A stretch of 64,000 bases of DNA from Velthaea sp965214335 (GCA_965214335.1 CBDCBO010000005.1:248001-312000), one strand, 5' to 3'; positions 26,380-35,770 are shown, numbered from the stretch's first letter. A program made the numbers and translations. The notes: generated by a model from the letters alone, not told the origin.

Positions 26380-27330
26380 TTATGCCGGCGCCGTGGACGG
26401 AAGCCGTGACAGCGTCGCGATCAGCTCGGCCTTGACCGTCTCGGCGCGGTCGTTTGCAATCTGGCACGTTCCGGCCGCCCGATGTCCGCCACCCCCATAG
26501 GTAAGGCAAACGGCGCCGACGTCGATCGGTGAACCGCGATCCAAAATCGACTTGCCGATCGCAAACACGGTATTTTGCTTCTTCATGCCCCACAGGACGT
26601 GCGTTGAAATGTCGCACTCGGGAAACAGCGCGTAGATCATGAAACGGTTTCCGGCGTAGATCACGTCCTCAGCGCGCAGATCGATGAGGGCAAGTTTGCC
26701 GTGGACGGTGGTGCAGCGCCGGACCTGCGCGCTAAACTGGTCGCGGTGCGCTTCGTACAGCTCGACGCGCTCGCGTACGTCGGGACTTGCCAGCACCGCT
26801 TGAATCGTGTTGTCCCGGCAATGTTCGATCAACTGCATCATCAGTTCGTAATTTGAAATCTTGAAATCGCGGAAACGGCCCAGTCCGGTGCGAGAATCCA
26901 TCAGAAAGCTGAGCAGCTCCCAGCCGTGCGGGTCGAGAATCTCATCGCGCGTGAACTGAGCGGCGTCGGCCTTGTCGACGGCGGCCATGAGTTCGGCGCT
27001 GATGCGTGGGAAGGCTTCGGCACCGCCGTAATAATCGAAGACGACCCGGGCCGCGGACGGTGCGGTGATGTCGATGATGTGATTCTGATATACGCGGTCA
27101 CCCTTGCGCGAAACTTCGCTCGAGTGGTGATCGAAGGCGACGTGGCAGCCTGCGACGTACGGCAGATTCGTTACGATGTCGCGGGCGGTAATCTGGACGA
27201 TGCCGTCCTGCATGTCCTTGGGATGCGCGAAGGTGATGTCATCGATGAGTTCGATCTCGCGCAGCAACATGCCGCACACGAGGCCATCGAAGTCGCTCCG
27301 CGTGACGAGGCGGTATTTCTGAGTCGCCAT
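26380..27330 (-). CDS. DHH-family phosphoesterase
   Basis: A 316-residue enzyme. The DHH domain has VTRSDFDGLVCGMLL (D-x-D-G metal site), a second site around TNLPYVAGCHVAFDHHSSE (the DHH motif itself), and the DHHA1 domain ends with LTYGGGGHRAAGTCQIAND, containing the GGGHxxA substrate-binding motif. Such proteins cleave oligoribonucleotides (NrnA), pAp, cyclic-di-AMP or polyphosphate. There is no membrane segment, so a cytosolic role fits. ATG 27330 begins the conserved part; a longer frame upstream does not look like the family. Convergent with rel. Confidence 0.87.
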   Translation of the reverse strand: MATQKYRLVTRSDFDGLVCGMLLREIELIDDITFAHPKDMQDGIVQITARDIVTNLPYVAGCHVAFDHHSSEVSRKGDRVYQNHIIDITAPSAARVVFDYYGGAEAFPRISAELMAAVDKADAAQFTRDEILDPHGWELLSFLMDSRTGLGRFRDFKISNYELMMQLIEHCRDNTIQAVLASPDVRERVELYEAHRDQFSAQVRRCTTVHGKLALIDLRAEDVIYAGNRFMIYALFPECDISTHVLWGMKKQNTVFAIGKSILDRGSPIDVGAVCLTYGGGGHRAAGTCQIANDRAETVKAELIATLSRLPSTAPA

Positions 27331-27377
27331 ACGGTCAGCATTAGTGCGCCCGAGCGGCGAAGCATGCTCCGGGAGTG

Positions 27378-28763
27378 CTAAGAGTGTGTCAGCGCCGGAG
27401 TTGGTTGGGACGGAAAGGTCATGACGACTTCGGCGCCGCCATGCGGGGTGTTCGCAATCGCGATGGTGCCGCCGCAGCGGCGCACGATTTCGCCCGCAAT
27501 CGCTAATCCGAGACCGGAGCCCAAGCCGCGTCCACGCGCGCTGTCGTCGCGCCAAAACCGGTCGAACGCGTGAACGAGCGCCATGTCGCTAAAGCCCGGC
27601 CCTTCGTCGCGCACGTGCAGTTCGACGCGGTCGGGTTCGGCGCTGACCTGTACGTAGATGCGGTGCGCCGGTGGCGTATACTTTACCGCGTTATGCAGCG
27701 TTGCGAGAATCGCCCGTTGCAGCAAGTCGGCGTCTCCGACGATCGTGCCGGCCGACGTTTCGCGGGTTTCGATCAGCACGTGTTTCGCTTGCGCAAAGGG
27801 CAAGATCTCAGCGACGGACGCACGCGCAACGGAGGTCAAATCGAGCGGCGCGAGCGCGATCGGCGTGGCATCGCTGCGCGCCGCGGCCAGCAGCGCGTCG
27901 ATGAGCCGGTCGAGCTGATCGGCGTCGCCGGCGATGGCTTCGAGCGCGGCCCGATATTGGGCCGGGGTGCGCTCGCGGCGCAACGCTAGATCGACTTCGG
28001 CTCGTAAGGTTGCCAGCGGCGCTCGCAGATCGTGCGAGGCATCAGCGGTGAACCGGCGCTGGCGCTCGAACGCCGCCTGCAGCCGATCGAGCATTCGATC
28101 GAACGTTGCGGCGAGCCGGCCAAGTTCGTCGGCGTGCGGTTGCGGGCCGACCCGGGCAGCCAAGTCGTGAGCGGCGATATCGGCGACGATGGCGGTGATG
28201 CGGGTGAGCGGCAGCAGTCCGCGGCGGGCGATTTGAGCCCCCACCGCATAGCCGCCGGCGGCAACGGCAACGCCGAAGAGCGCGAGCACGAGGCCGAGCG
28301 CGCGTTCGAGGTCGCGCGCGACCTGCATGAACTGCCACACGATCACGACGTTACTCTGCGCATGTTTGCGCCGCCGCTCGACCAGCGCGCGCAGCTCGTG
28401 TCCGGCGGCCGTCGTGGTGAACGGCCGGCCCAGCGGCGCGCCGGCGACGGCGGGGCCGACCCAGGCCGGAAGGCTCGTGGTGGTGCTCAAAATCGCGCTG
28501 CCGTCGGCGTCGAGTACGAGCGCTCCGCTGGCATCGGTGGTGATGCTGGCGAATTGTTGACGATCTTTCCGGTCGACCTCATCGCGTTCATCACCGGCAA
28601 TGGCGACGACCGCTTGGGTCACGGTCGAGAGTCGGCTATCGACCGAACCGCGCAGCGTCCGGTCGACGAAGAAAACGGCGCACAGCCCAATGGCCACATA
28701 GACCAGAAGCAGCGCGACGGCGAACGACACCGCGAGCCGGTCGCGCAGCCCAAGCCGGCTCAT
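27378..28763 (-). CDS. Sensor histidine kinase
   Basis: A 461-residue membrane kinase. A first membrane helix (about 10-30), a periplasmic sensor region to about residue 160, a second helix (GLVLALFGVAVAAGGYAVG), a HAMP linker, then the H-box FTADASHDLRAPLATLR whose His is the phosphorylation site. The ATPase part has the N-box LHNAVKYTP, DEGPGFSD and GSGLGLAIAGEIVRRCGG. It belongs with the OmpR-type regulator whose stop it overlaps (ATGA at 28760-28763). The pair is divergent from the RND efflux genes, as CusRS/CzcRS pairs are from their pumps, so control of efflux is a reasonable inference. Confidence 0.92.
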   Translation of the reverse strand: MSRLGLRDRLAVSFAVALLLVYVAIGLCAVFFVDRTLRGSVDSRLSTVTQAVVAIAGDERDEVDRKDRQQFASITTDASGALVLDADGSAILSTTTSLPAWVGPAVAGAPLGRPFTTTAAGHELRALVERRRKHAQSNVVIVWQFMQVARDLERALGLVLALFGVAVAAGGYAVGAQIARRGLLPLTRITAIVADIAAHDLAARVGPQPHADELGRLAATFDRMLDRLQAAFERQRRFTADASHDLRAPLATLRAEVDLALRRERTPAQYRAALEAIAGDADQLDRLIDALLAAARSDATPIALAPLDLTSVARASVAEILPFAQAKHVLIETRETSAGTIVGDADLLQRAILATLHNAVKYTPPAHRIYVQVSAEPDRVELHVRDEGPGFSDMALVHAFDRFWRDDSARGRGLGSGLGLAIAGEIVRRCGGTIAIANTPHGGAEVVMTFPSQPTPALTHS

Positions 28764-29440
28764 TCGGCGCGCGGCTGCTCGAGGCGATACCCCGCTCCGC
28801 GCAACGTGTGCAGCAGCCGTTGCTCGCCGTCCGCTTCGAGTTTCGCCCGCAGGCGCCGGATATACACGTCGACGACGTTCGATGCGTTCGCGTTATCAAC
28901 CGTCCACAGCTCATCTTCGATCATCGTGCGAGTCATCACGCGGCCCGGATGGCGCATGAAATATTCCAGAAACGCGCCTTCGCGTGCGGTTAAGTCAATG
29001 TCGCGCGTGCCGCGTTTCGCGCGTCGCGTCCGGACGTCGAAGGTAAGATCGCCAACGCTTAAAACCGGTTCGCTCGGCGGCGCGGTCCGGCGCGAGATCG
29101 AGCGCAGGCGCGCTTCGAGTTCACCGAAGACGAATGGTTTGCGCAGATAGTCATCCGCACCGGCGTCGAGCCCCGCGATCGTGTCGTCGGCCGCGTCGCG
29201 CGCGGTTAGGAACAACACCGGTGTGGTAATCCCGCCGGCGCGCAAGCGGCGCACGATTGCGAAACCGTCGAGGTCGGGCAGCATGACATCGAGGATGATC
29301 GCATCGTAGGCGCGTTCGCTGGCGAACGCGATGCCGGTTTCACCCGTCGCCGCGCAATCAACCACATGCCCGGATTCGCCCAAGCCGCGGCGCACCAGGT
29401 GAATGAGGCGCGCATCGTCGTCAACGAAGAGGATCCGCAT
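28760..29440 (-). CDS. OmpR-family response regulator
   Basis: A 226-residue regulator. The receiver has the acidic pocket DDDAR, phospho-acceptor Asp in AIILDVMLPDLDG, and conserved Thr and Lys in VLFLTARDA and LRKPF. The winged-helix DNA-binding domain reads LTAREGAFLEYFMRHPG, then NVVDVYIRRLRAKLE and HTLRGAGYRL. It is co-transcribed with the downstream kinase. Its start is only 20 bases from the RND gene start on the other strand, so the divergent promoters must overlap the coding ends or sit within this tiny gap. Confidence 0.93.
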   Translation of the reverse strand: MRILFVDDDARLIHLVRRGLGESGHVVDCAATGETGIAFASERAYDAIILDVMLPDLDGFAIVRRLRAGGITTPVLFLTARDAADDTIAGLDAGADDYLRKPFVFGELEARLRSISRRTAPPSEPVLSVGDLTFDVRTRRAKRGTRDIDLTAREGAFLEYFMRHPGRVMTRTMIEDELWTVDNANASNVVDVYIRRLRAKLEADGEQRLLHTLRGAGYRLEQPRAE

Positions 29441-29460
29441 CGTTCATTCCTACGTCATGT

Positions 29461-32400
29461 TTGGATGGCACGCTTGACCGGTTCGTGAAAGTAGCTCAAT
29501 TCGTCCTTGGCCGCGCAAAAGTCGTCGTATTCGTGGCGCTCGTGCTGGCGGCGTTCGGCGTGCGGGCCTACCTCATTGCGCCGCAAAGCATATTTCCGGC
29601 AATGTCGTTCGCCCGTATCGACGTCGTTGCCGACGCCGGCGATCTCACGCCCGAGCGCGTCCGCGTCGCGGTAACGCGTCCGCTCGAAACGGCGTTCGGC
29701 ACGTTACCGTCGGTGACGCGCGTGCGCGCCAACTCGACTCAAGGCGAAGCTGAAATAACGATCGACTTCGACACCAGTACCGATCCGCGCGCCGATTTGC
29801 AATACGTGCAAGCGTCGATCTCGGCCGCGCAGCCGGCGCTGCCGGCGGCGCGCAAGATTGAAGCCGTCATCGTCAATCCAAATGCCGAGCCGGCCGTATC
29901 GTACGGCTTGACGTCGCGCGTGCTGTCGCAAGCGGCGCTCAATGCGTTTGTCGCGACGCGGGTCGTGCCGGCGTTTGCCGGGACGCCCGGATTAGGCCGC
30001 ACCTCGGTCGTCGGCGGCCCGCCGATCGAGTATCGCGTGGAGCTATCCGCCGGCTCGTTGGCGGCGGTGAGTCTATCGGCCGCCGACGTCGCGACCGCGA
30101 TCGCCGACGCGGCAAACGTCGTCTCGGTTGGCACGGCGGAGCGCTACCATCAGCGTTACGTTATTCTGATCGACGCCGCCGTGCACGATGCCCGCTCGCT
30201 GGCGGCCATCGGCGTCCCACTCAAAGCCGGTGGCACGATCGCACTGGGATCGCTCGGCAGCGTCCGGCTCGGCGTGGGTACGCCGGTCGATCAGGCCGCG
30301 GTCAACGGCGTGCATGCAGTGGTGCTCAACGCGTTTCCGCTGGCCGGCGCCGACGCGGTGAGCCTGGTCAACGCGTTCGAGGCGCGGCTGGACCGCGTTC
30401 GGCCGTCGCTGCCGGCCGACGTGCGGATTACGAAATACTGGGATCAGACGCGGCTCATCGTCGATTCGCAACGCTCGCTGCGCGACGCGATTCTGCTCGG
30501 TGCGCTGCTCGCCATCGTCGTCATCTATTTTTTTCTGCGTAGCGCTCGGATGACGCTGGTGGCGGCCGCAATCATTCCACTCGCGTTGGCTATCGCGATT
30601 TTCGTACTGGAGCGATCCGGTCAGTCGCTCAATCTCATGAGTGTCGGCGGTTTGGCGATCGCGGTCGGTTTGATCATCGATGACACGATTGTGGTGATCG
30701 AAGCAATCGCGCGCGCCATCGCCGAACATCCGCAGCTCCCACGCGCGCAGACCATCAGCACGGCGGTCGGAAAAATAGCGGGCGCTATGGCCGCGTCGAC
30801 GCTCACCACGGTGGTCGTGTTCGTGCCGTTGGGTCTGCTCTCGGGCGTTACGGGTTTCTTCTTTCGCGCGTTAGCGTTTACGCTGTCGGCGGCGCTGATC
30901 GTGTCGCTCCTGTTAGCTGTGGGCGTCGCACCGATCCTCGCCGACGCGCTGTTGCGCGGCGCGAAGATACGGCCCGAAGGCCGCGACCGGCTGCACGAGC
31001 GGTACGAGCCGATTTTACGCTGGGCGTTGGGGCATCGGCCGGCCGTTTTCGCGGGTGCCGCGGTCGTGCTCGTTACGACCGTGGTGTTGCTGGCGGCGTT
31101 GCCGAGCGATTTTCTGCCCAAGCTCGACGAAGGCGAATTCGAAATTAAATACACGCTCCCGGCGGGCGCAACGCTTACGGGCAGCGATGAAGCGGCCGGC
31201 AAGATGGAGCGCAGCGTGCTCGCCGAACCGGACGTCGTTTCCGTCGGCCGTTTGACCGGCATCGATACCAACGGCTTTTCGCCCACTCAAGCAAACGTCG
31301 GCACGTTGCGCGTTTCGTTACGCAGCGGCGGCCGGGCCGGTTATGACGCTATCGCGGACCGCTTGCGCGATACACTCGCCGACGTCGTTCCGGCCGCAAA
31401 TCTTGATTTTCATCAGTTGCTCGAAGATCAAATCAACGATCTTTCCGGTGCGCCGCAACCGATCGAGATTTCGCTCGTCGGACCCGAGCAAAGCACGCTC
31501 ATTGCGTATGCCGACAAGACGACCGAGGCGATCGCCAAAGTGCACGGCGTCGTCGACGCGTTCGCCGGCGTCGTGTACGACGATCCCTCGCTGCGCGTGA
31601 TGCCGCAAGCGGGGCGGCTCGGCGCGCTCGGCATCAGCGGGACGGAACTCGGCGATGCGCTGGCAGCACGCGCGCAGGGCAGCGTCGCGACCCAAATTCC
31701 CGGCGAAAGTTCGACCATTCCGGTCAACGTACGGGTTGCCGGATCGACACCCGATGCGGGACAACTCGGCGGTACATCGGTGTTCACCAAAGACGGCACG
31801 GCTGCGCTGGGTGCGCTCGCGCGGGTGGACCAGCCGGCGCGCGCCAGCGACGTCAACGAAGAGAACGGCCGGCGCATCGACCGGGTGACGGCAAACATCG
31901 AAGGCGTATCGTTATCGGCGGTGGTCGGCGGACTGAAAACGGCCCTTGCGCACGTCGGTTTACCGCCCGGCTATACGGCCACGATCGGCGGTGCGTATGA
32001 GACGCAGCAAGCCTCGTTCCGCGAATTTTTAAACGTCATTGCCATCGCGATCGTATTGGTATTTAGCGTGATGCTCGGCACGTTCGGTTCGTTTCGGCTG
32101 CCGCTCGTTATTCTATGTGCGATTCCGCTGGCGTTGATCGGGGTCGCGTTAGCGTTATTTCTCACCCGCACGCCGTTTAACGTTTCTTCGTTCATGGGCT
32201 TGTTGCTGCTGGTCGGCATCGTCGTGAAAAACGGTATTCTGCTCATCGACGTGGCGAACAAACGGCGCGCGGTGGGCGACGACGTGACGACCGCACTCGT
32301 TACCGCCGGTTCGACGCGGCTGCGGCCGATCGTCATGACGACGCTGGCCGCGATCGGCGGACTCTTTCCGCTGGCGCTGGGCCTGGGTTCGGGTGCTGAA

Positions 32401-33831
32401 ATGGAGCGGCCGCTGGCAATTGCCGTGATCGGCGGTTTGTCGACAGCGACCGCCTTCACACTGGTGGTCATTCCGGTGTTGTATGCGACGTTTCTCGGTG
32501 GCCGGCCTAAGGTTGCTTCCGCCCGCGCGGTGCTGGCGTCGGTCAGCGTGCTGCTGCTCGTGCTGCGGCAGCCGGCCGGCGCCCAGTATTCGCCCGCCGC
32601 GCCGGTCGCTCCGGACGCCGCGCCGAGCCCGACGTCCGCGTCGCCGGCCGCACTCCGCTTCGCGCGAATCGATCTGGCGGCGGCGCAGCATCTGGCGCTT
32701 GTCGCATCGCCCGAGGTTCATGCGGCGCGCGCGGCGCTCGACGGCGCGCGGGCGAACTTAGGCGCGGCGCGCGGCACAGCCGGAGTAAGTTTGGTCGGCG
32801 GCTATGCGGAAATACCGCAAGGTTCGCCCGAAGGCACGATCGCACAGCGCACAACTTCCTACGGCGCGCAGATCACGTTGGGCGATCTGACCGCATATGC
32901 GCCGTTGATTCGCCAAGCCGAGGCGGCGGTGCGCGCGGCCGAGGCCGATGAAGCGGCGTCGGAGCGGGTCGAACGCATCAAGACGATCGGCCTCTATTAC
33001 GGGGCACTCAAAGCGCGTGCCGTTGCCGCGGCCCGGGCCGACGCGGTGCATTCGGCGCAGAGTCAACTCGATGCCGCGCAGAAGCGTTTTGCGGCCGGCG
33101 ATGTGCCGCGCTTAGATGTTGTGCGCGCCGAGGTGGCCGTCGCCCGAGCGCGGGGTGATTTGGCCAGTGCGCGCGCGGCCGACGGCTCGGCGACGGACGC
33201 CGTAGCGCGTGAGGTGGAGCGCCCGATGCCGGTGTTCGCGGCGACGGTCGCAACGGCGGTGACAGCGCCGCCGCCACTGCCGTCACCGGATGACGCGGTC
33301 GCAAGCGCGCTCTTGCAGCGGTCCGATTTGCGCTCGGCAAATACCAACGTAGGCGCGTCAGCCGCAGCGGTGACCGCAGCGCAGCGCGGGTTCATACCGC
33401 CGATCACGCTCGGCGCCGGCTACAATCGCGGCATCGATTCAGGCTTTCCGGCGAACGGGCCGACGCTCACCGCCCAAGTCGCACTGCCGGTCGGCGGCGT
33501 CGTGGCCGCCCGCATTCACGCCCAAGCCGCGCTGCTCGATGCGGCCCGCGCGCGGCGCGACGGCGTGGCCCGCGCGATCGCCCTCGAAGTCGGAGCCGCC
33601 GCGCGAAACGCGGCAGCGGCGCTCGAAGCGGAACAGGCGGCGAACGCGGCGCTCGGCGCGGCCCAAGCCGAACTCGCCGCAGCGACGTTGGGCTACGATC
33701 GCGGCGGCTCGACGAGTTTGGATATAAGCATCGCGCGAACGACGTACGTGCAGGCTGCCGTTGACGCTGCAGCGGCGCGCTACGACCGGCTACAAGCGCA
33801 AGATGTGTTGATGTTGGAGGTCGCAGCGTGA
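29461..33831 (+). CDS. RND efflux permease fused in frame to a TolC-type outer-membrane protein
   Basis: A single 1456-residue frame. Residues 1-1018 are a full RND permease: a first helix, a periplasmic porter region, the helix block ending GLAIAVGLIIDDTIVVIEAI (charged pair used in proton relay), FLPKLDEGEFEIKY, and the second half with TLAAIGGLFPLALGLGSGAEM and VIPVLYATFLGG. From about 1020 a new hydrophobic run, AVLASVSVLLLVLRQPAGA, looks like a TolC signal peptide with an AxA-type cleavage site. Residues about 1060-1456 are an outer-membrane efflux (OEP) domain rich in long coiled-coil heptads. No stop or restart separates them. The adaptor gene follows with a GTGA overlap. Confidence 0.9.
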   Translation: MDGTLDRFVKVAQFVLGRAKVVVFVALVLAAFGVRAYLIAPQSIFPAMSFARIDVVADAGDLTPERVRVAVTRPLETAFGTLPSVTRVRANSTQGEAEITIDFDTSTDPRADLQYVQASISAAQPALPAARKIEAVIVNPNAEPAVSYGLTSRVLSQAALNAFVATRVVPAFAGTPGLGRTSVVGGPPIEYRVELSAGSLAAVSLSAADVATAIADAANVVSVGTAERYHQRYVILIDAAVHDARSLAAIGVPLKAGGTIALGSLGSVRLGVGTPVDQAAVNGVHAVVLNAFPLAGADAVSLVNAFEARLDRVRPSLPADVRITKYWDQTRLIVDSQRSLRDAILLGALLAIVVIYFFLRSARMTLVAAAIIPLALAIAIFVLERSGQSLNLMSVGGLAIAVGLIIDDTIVVIEAIARAIAEHPQLPRAQTISTAVGKIAGAMAASTLTTVVVFVPLGLLSGVTGFFFRALAFTLSAALIVSLLLAVGVAPILADALLRGAKIRPEGRDRLHERYEPILRWALGHRPAVFAGAAVVLVTTVVLLAALPSDFLPKLDEGEFEIKYTLPAGATLTGSDEAAGKMERSVLAEPDVVSVGRLTGIDTNGFSPTQANVGTLRVSLRSGGRAGYDAIADRLRDTLADVVPAANLDFHQLLEDQINDLSGAPQPIEISLVGPEQSTLIAYADKTTEAIAKVHGVVDAFAGVVYDDPSLRVMPQAGRLGALGISGTELGDALAARAQGSVATQIPGESSTIPVNVRVAGSTPDAGQLGGTSVFTKDGTAALGALARVDQPARASDVNEENGRRIDRVTANIEGVSLSAVVGGLKTALAHVGLPPGYTATIGGAYETQQASFREFLNVIAIAIVLVFSVMLGTFGSFRLPLVILCAIPLALIGVALALFLTRTPFNVSSFMGLLLLVGIVVKNGILLIDVANKRRAVGDDVTTALVTAGSTRLRPIVMTTLAAIGGLFPLALGLGSGAEMERPLAIAVIGGLSTATAFTLVVIPVLYATFLGGRPKVASARAVLASVSVLLLVLRQPAGAQYSPAAPVAPDAAPSPTSASPAALRFARIDLAAAQHLALVASPEVHAARAALDGARANLGAARGTAGVSLVGGYAEIPQGSPEGTIAQRTTSYGAQITLGDLTAYAPLIRQAEAAVRAAEADEAASERVERIKTIGLYYGALKARAVAAARADAVHSAQSQLDAAQKRFAAGDVPRLDVVRAEVAVARARGDLASARAADGSATDAVAREVERPMPVFAATVATAVTAPPPLPSPDDAVASALLQRSDLRSANTNVGASAAAVTAAQRGFIPPITLGAGYNRGIDSGFPANGPTLTAQVALPVGGVVAARIHAQAALLDAARARRDGVARAIALEVGAAARNAAAALEAEQAANAALGAAQAELAAATLGYDRGGSTSLDISIARTTYVQAAVDAAAARYDRLQAQDVLMLEVAA

Positions 33832-35237
33832 AGCGTCGGATGTGGCTGATCCTCGCCGGCGCGCTCATCCTCGTCGTCGTCTGCGGCGCGATCGCGGCGA
33901 ACGTCGTCTTGGGACGGCGCGGCGCGGCGGCGGTCGCCGATTCGGGTGCGCCCAGCGCGGCGCCGGACGTGCCGCTGGCGCGTGCCGCATTCGGCCCGTA
34001 CATCGCTCGCGTGCGGGCCCAGGGCCGGGTCGGGGCGCCATCGGGGGGCGAAGCAAAACTCGCGTTCGCCAATTCCGGCATCGTAGCACGCGTCGACGTC
34101 CGTGTCGGCCAGCCGGTCAGCGCAGGCCAAACGCTGGCGCAACTGGATACCGGCGGTTTGGCGATCGATCTGGCGCAAGCGCGAAGCGACGCCGCCGGAG
34201 CCGCGGCAAGCTACGGACATGGGACCGTGCCGTCGCGCGCGGTTACCTCGGCCCAAGCGCGACTCACCGCCACGCGCGACCGGCTGCGCGCGCTGACCAA
34301 CGGAACCGGCAGCGCCCAGAGCGACCGCGAAGCGGCGCTCGTCGCGGTGCGCCAGTCCGAAGCGAAGCTCTCGACCGATCAGCGCGCCTTGGATCGGGAA
34401 ACGACGTTATTCGCTGGCGGCGTTGCGGCGCGCAAAGACGTCGAGGCCGCCCGCGCGCAATTAATTTTCGATCAGGCTGATGCGGACGCGAATCGGGCCA
34501 AGGCCGCCAGTGCCGGCGCGAATATCGGCGCGGCGTTGACGCAGGCGCGGGCCGATGTTGCGCAAGCCGAGAGCGACGTCCGCGGTGCCCAAGCACAAAT
34601 CGGCGTTAGCGGGGCGCAAGCCGCCGCCGCGCAATCACGCTACGACGCCGCCCAGCGCGCGCTGGCGATCGCGACCCTGCGGGCGACCAGCGACGGTGTG
34701 GTGATGTCGGTGCTCAAGCATCCGGGCGAAGCGGTCGACCCGACGCAGCCGGCAATCGTCATCGGGCCACCATCGAGCGCGACGGTCACGCTGACGGTTG
34801 GTTCCGACGATGCGCGCAGCGTCCGGCCGGGCGACCCGGCGACGTTACACCTCACGGGCCGCGGCGGTTCTGGCCGGGGCATCGTGCGCAGCGTGGTGCC
34901 GAGCGTCGATGCGTCGACGCAGACGAGCACAATCGTGGTCGCGGGCGTTCCGGCGGGAGCGATTCCCGGTGATGCGGTCGAGGCGACGATTGAGGTCGGC
35001 ACCCGGCGCGGTATCGTGATTCCGACCAGTGCCATCGTTGAAGATCCGCAGACCGGGAAGGCGATCGTGTTCGTCCGCCAGCGGGTGAAGGACGGCAGCG
35101 AGAAATTCGTGTCGCGCGAGATCACGATTACGGCCGGCGACGAGCGGACTTCGCTGGTGGCGGGCGGCCTGCGCAACGGGGAGCGGGTCGCGACCCAGGG
35201 GGCGTTCGACCTGCTGGCGCCGGGCGGCGGCGGTTGA
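33828..35237 (+). CDS. Periplasmic adaptor (HlyD/MFP) subunit of the RND pump
   Basis: A 469-residue adaptor. It has an N-terminal anchor helix (LILAGALILVVVCGAIAA), a lipoyl half-motif SGIVARVDVRVGQPVSAGQT, a long coiled coil rich in Ala, Arg and Gln (about 95-285), then ATLRATSDGVVMSVLKHPGE (second lipoyl half) and a beta-barrel ending IVIPTSAIVEDPQTGKAIVF. Such proteins bridge the inner pump and the outer-membrane channel. The gene overlaps the end of the RND-TolC frame. The operon order permease-channel-adaptor is unusual, since the adaptor normally comes first. Confidence 0.93.
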   Translation: MKRRMWLILAGALILVVVCGAIAANVVLGRRGAAAVADSGAPSAAPDVPLARAAFGPYIARVRAQGRVGAPSGGEAKLAFANSGIVARVDVRVGQPVSAGQTLAQLDTGGLAIDLAQARSDAAGAAASYGHGTVPSRAVTSAQARLTATRDRLRALTNGTGSAQSDREAALVAVRQSEAKLSTDQRALDRETTLFAGGVAARKDVEAARAQLIFDQADADANRAKAASAGANIGAALTQARADVAQAESDVRGAQAQIGVSGAQAAAAQSRYDAAQRALAIATLRATSDGVVMSVLKHPGEAVDPTQPAIVIGPPSSATVTLTVGSDDARSVRPGDPATLHLTGRGGSGRGIVRSVVPSVDASTQTSTIVVAGVPAGAIPGDAVEATIEVGTRRGIVIPTSAIVEDPQTGKAIVFVRQRVKDGSEKFVSREITITAGDERTSLVAGGLRNGERVATQGAFDLLAPGGGG

Positions 35238-35271
35238 CGCGGCCGGTTCCGGCATCCCGCCGCAGTGTGCC

Positions 35272-35301
35272 TTGTTCCGGCCGGCTTGGGCGTGATACAA
35301 T
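35272..35301 (+). promoter_or_regulatory. Probable promoter for rpsF-ssb
   Basis: TTGTTC (35272-35277) and TACAAT (35296-35301) are 18 bases apart. The rpsF start is at 35395, leaving a leader of about 85 bases that contains two hairpins. Confidence 0.6.
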
Positions 35302-35340
35302 TCCCAGGTTGCGCGGGCGCTCCGCCGCCCGCTTCCTACT

Positions 35341-35377
35341 GCCCGCCGTTACCGGTGGGCCACCGGCATAGCCGGTG
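35341..35377 (+). promoter_or_regulatory. Two leader hairpins before rpsF, candidate S6-binding element
   Basis: The first element (35341-35360) can pair GCCC with GGGC and an inner CCG with CGG. The second (35361-35377) is a perfect 7-bp hairpin, CACCGGC-ATA-GCCGGTG, ending about 8 bases before a GAAGGA-type ribosome site. In many bacteria S6 and S18 bind a leader hairpin of rpsF carrying a CCG motif and repress their own operon. Position and CCG content fit; the exact bulged structure was not confirmed. Confidence 0.45.
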
Positions 35378-35394
35378 TCCAGAGAAGGATTATC

Positions 35395-35688
35395 ATGCCG
35401 ATCGATTATGAAGTTACCTACATTCTCAAACCGACGCTCGAAGAAGCCGAGATCGACGCGCGCGTGGCGACCCTCGCCGGCGTACTCACGAACAACGGCG
35501 GCGAGTTGGTCGGAGAAATCGAGAAGATGGGCAAGCGCCGGTTGGCGTACGAGATCGACGACACCCGCGAAGGGTTTTATGTCGTCATGAAATTCAAGAG
35601 TGAAGCACCGCAGGCCAAGGAACTCGAGCGCCAGATGCGGCTAAGCGAAGATGTCATGCGTTCACTGTTGATCCGGCTCGACGACTAG
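35395..35688 (+). CDS. rpsF: 30S ribosomal protein S6
   Basis: A 97-residue protein with the S6 fold. The start YEVTYILKPTLEEAEIDARV, the strand GGELVGEIEKMGKRRLAYEI and FYVVMKFKSEAPQAKELERQ followed by RLSEDVMRSLLIRLD are all typical of S6. It binds with S18 in the platform of the 30S subunit. ATG 35395 has a GAAGGA-like ribosome site upstream. The usual partners rpsR and rplI do not follow; after ssb there is a terminator, so S18 and L9 must be encoded elsewhere. Confidence 0.95.
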   Translation: MPIDYEVTYILKPTLEEAEIDARVATLAGVLTNNGGELVGEIEKMGKRRLAYEIDDTREGFYVVMKFKSEAPQAKELERQMRLSEDVMRSLLIRLDD

Positions 35689-35770
35689 CGCTTCATCGTT
35701 CGGGTGTGACAACCCGTTGGCACATCTGCCGCTTACAACCAACACGGCGGCAGCACTTCGGAGGTATGTC

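Noticed and set aside
28032..29150. A 372-codon plus-strand frame over the histidine kinase and regulator
   Set aside because: It is antisense to two clear genes, has no domain of its own and reflects GC-rich codon bias.
29461..33831. A simple missed stop between separate RND and TolC genes
   Set aside because: No stop exists in the given sequence in this frame across the joint, and the codons read smoothly through it; kept as a fusion, with read checking advised.
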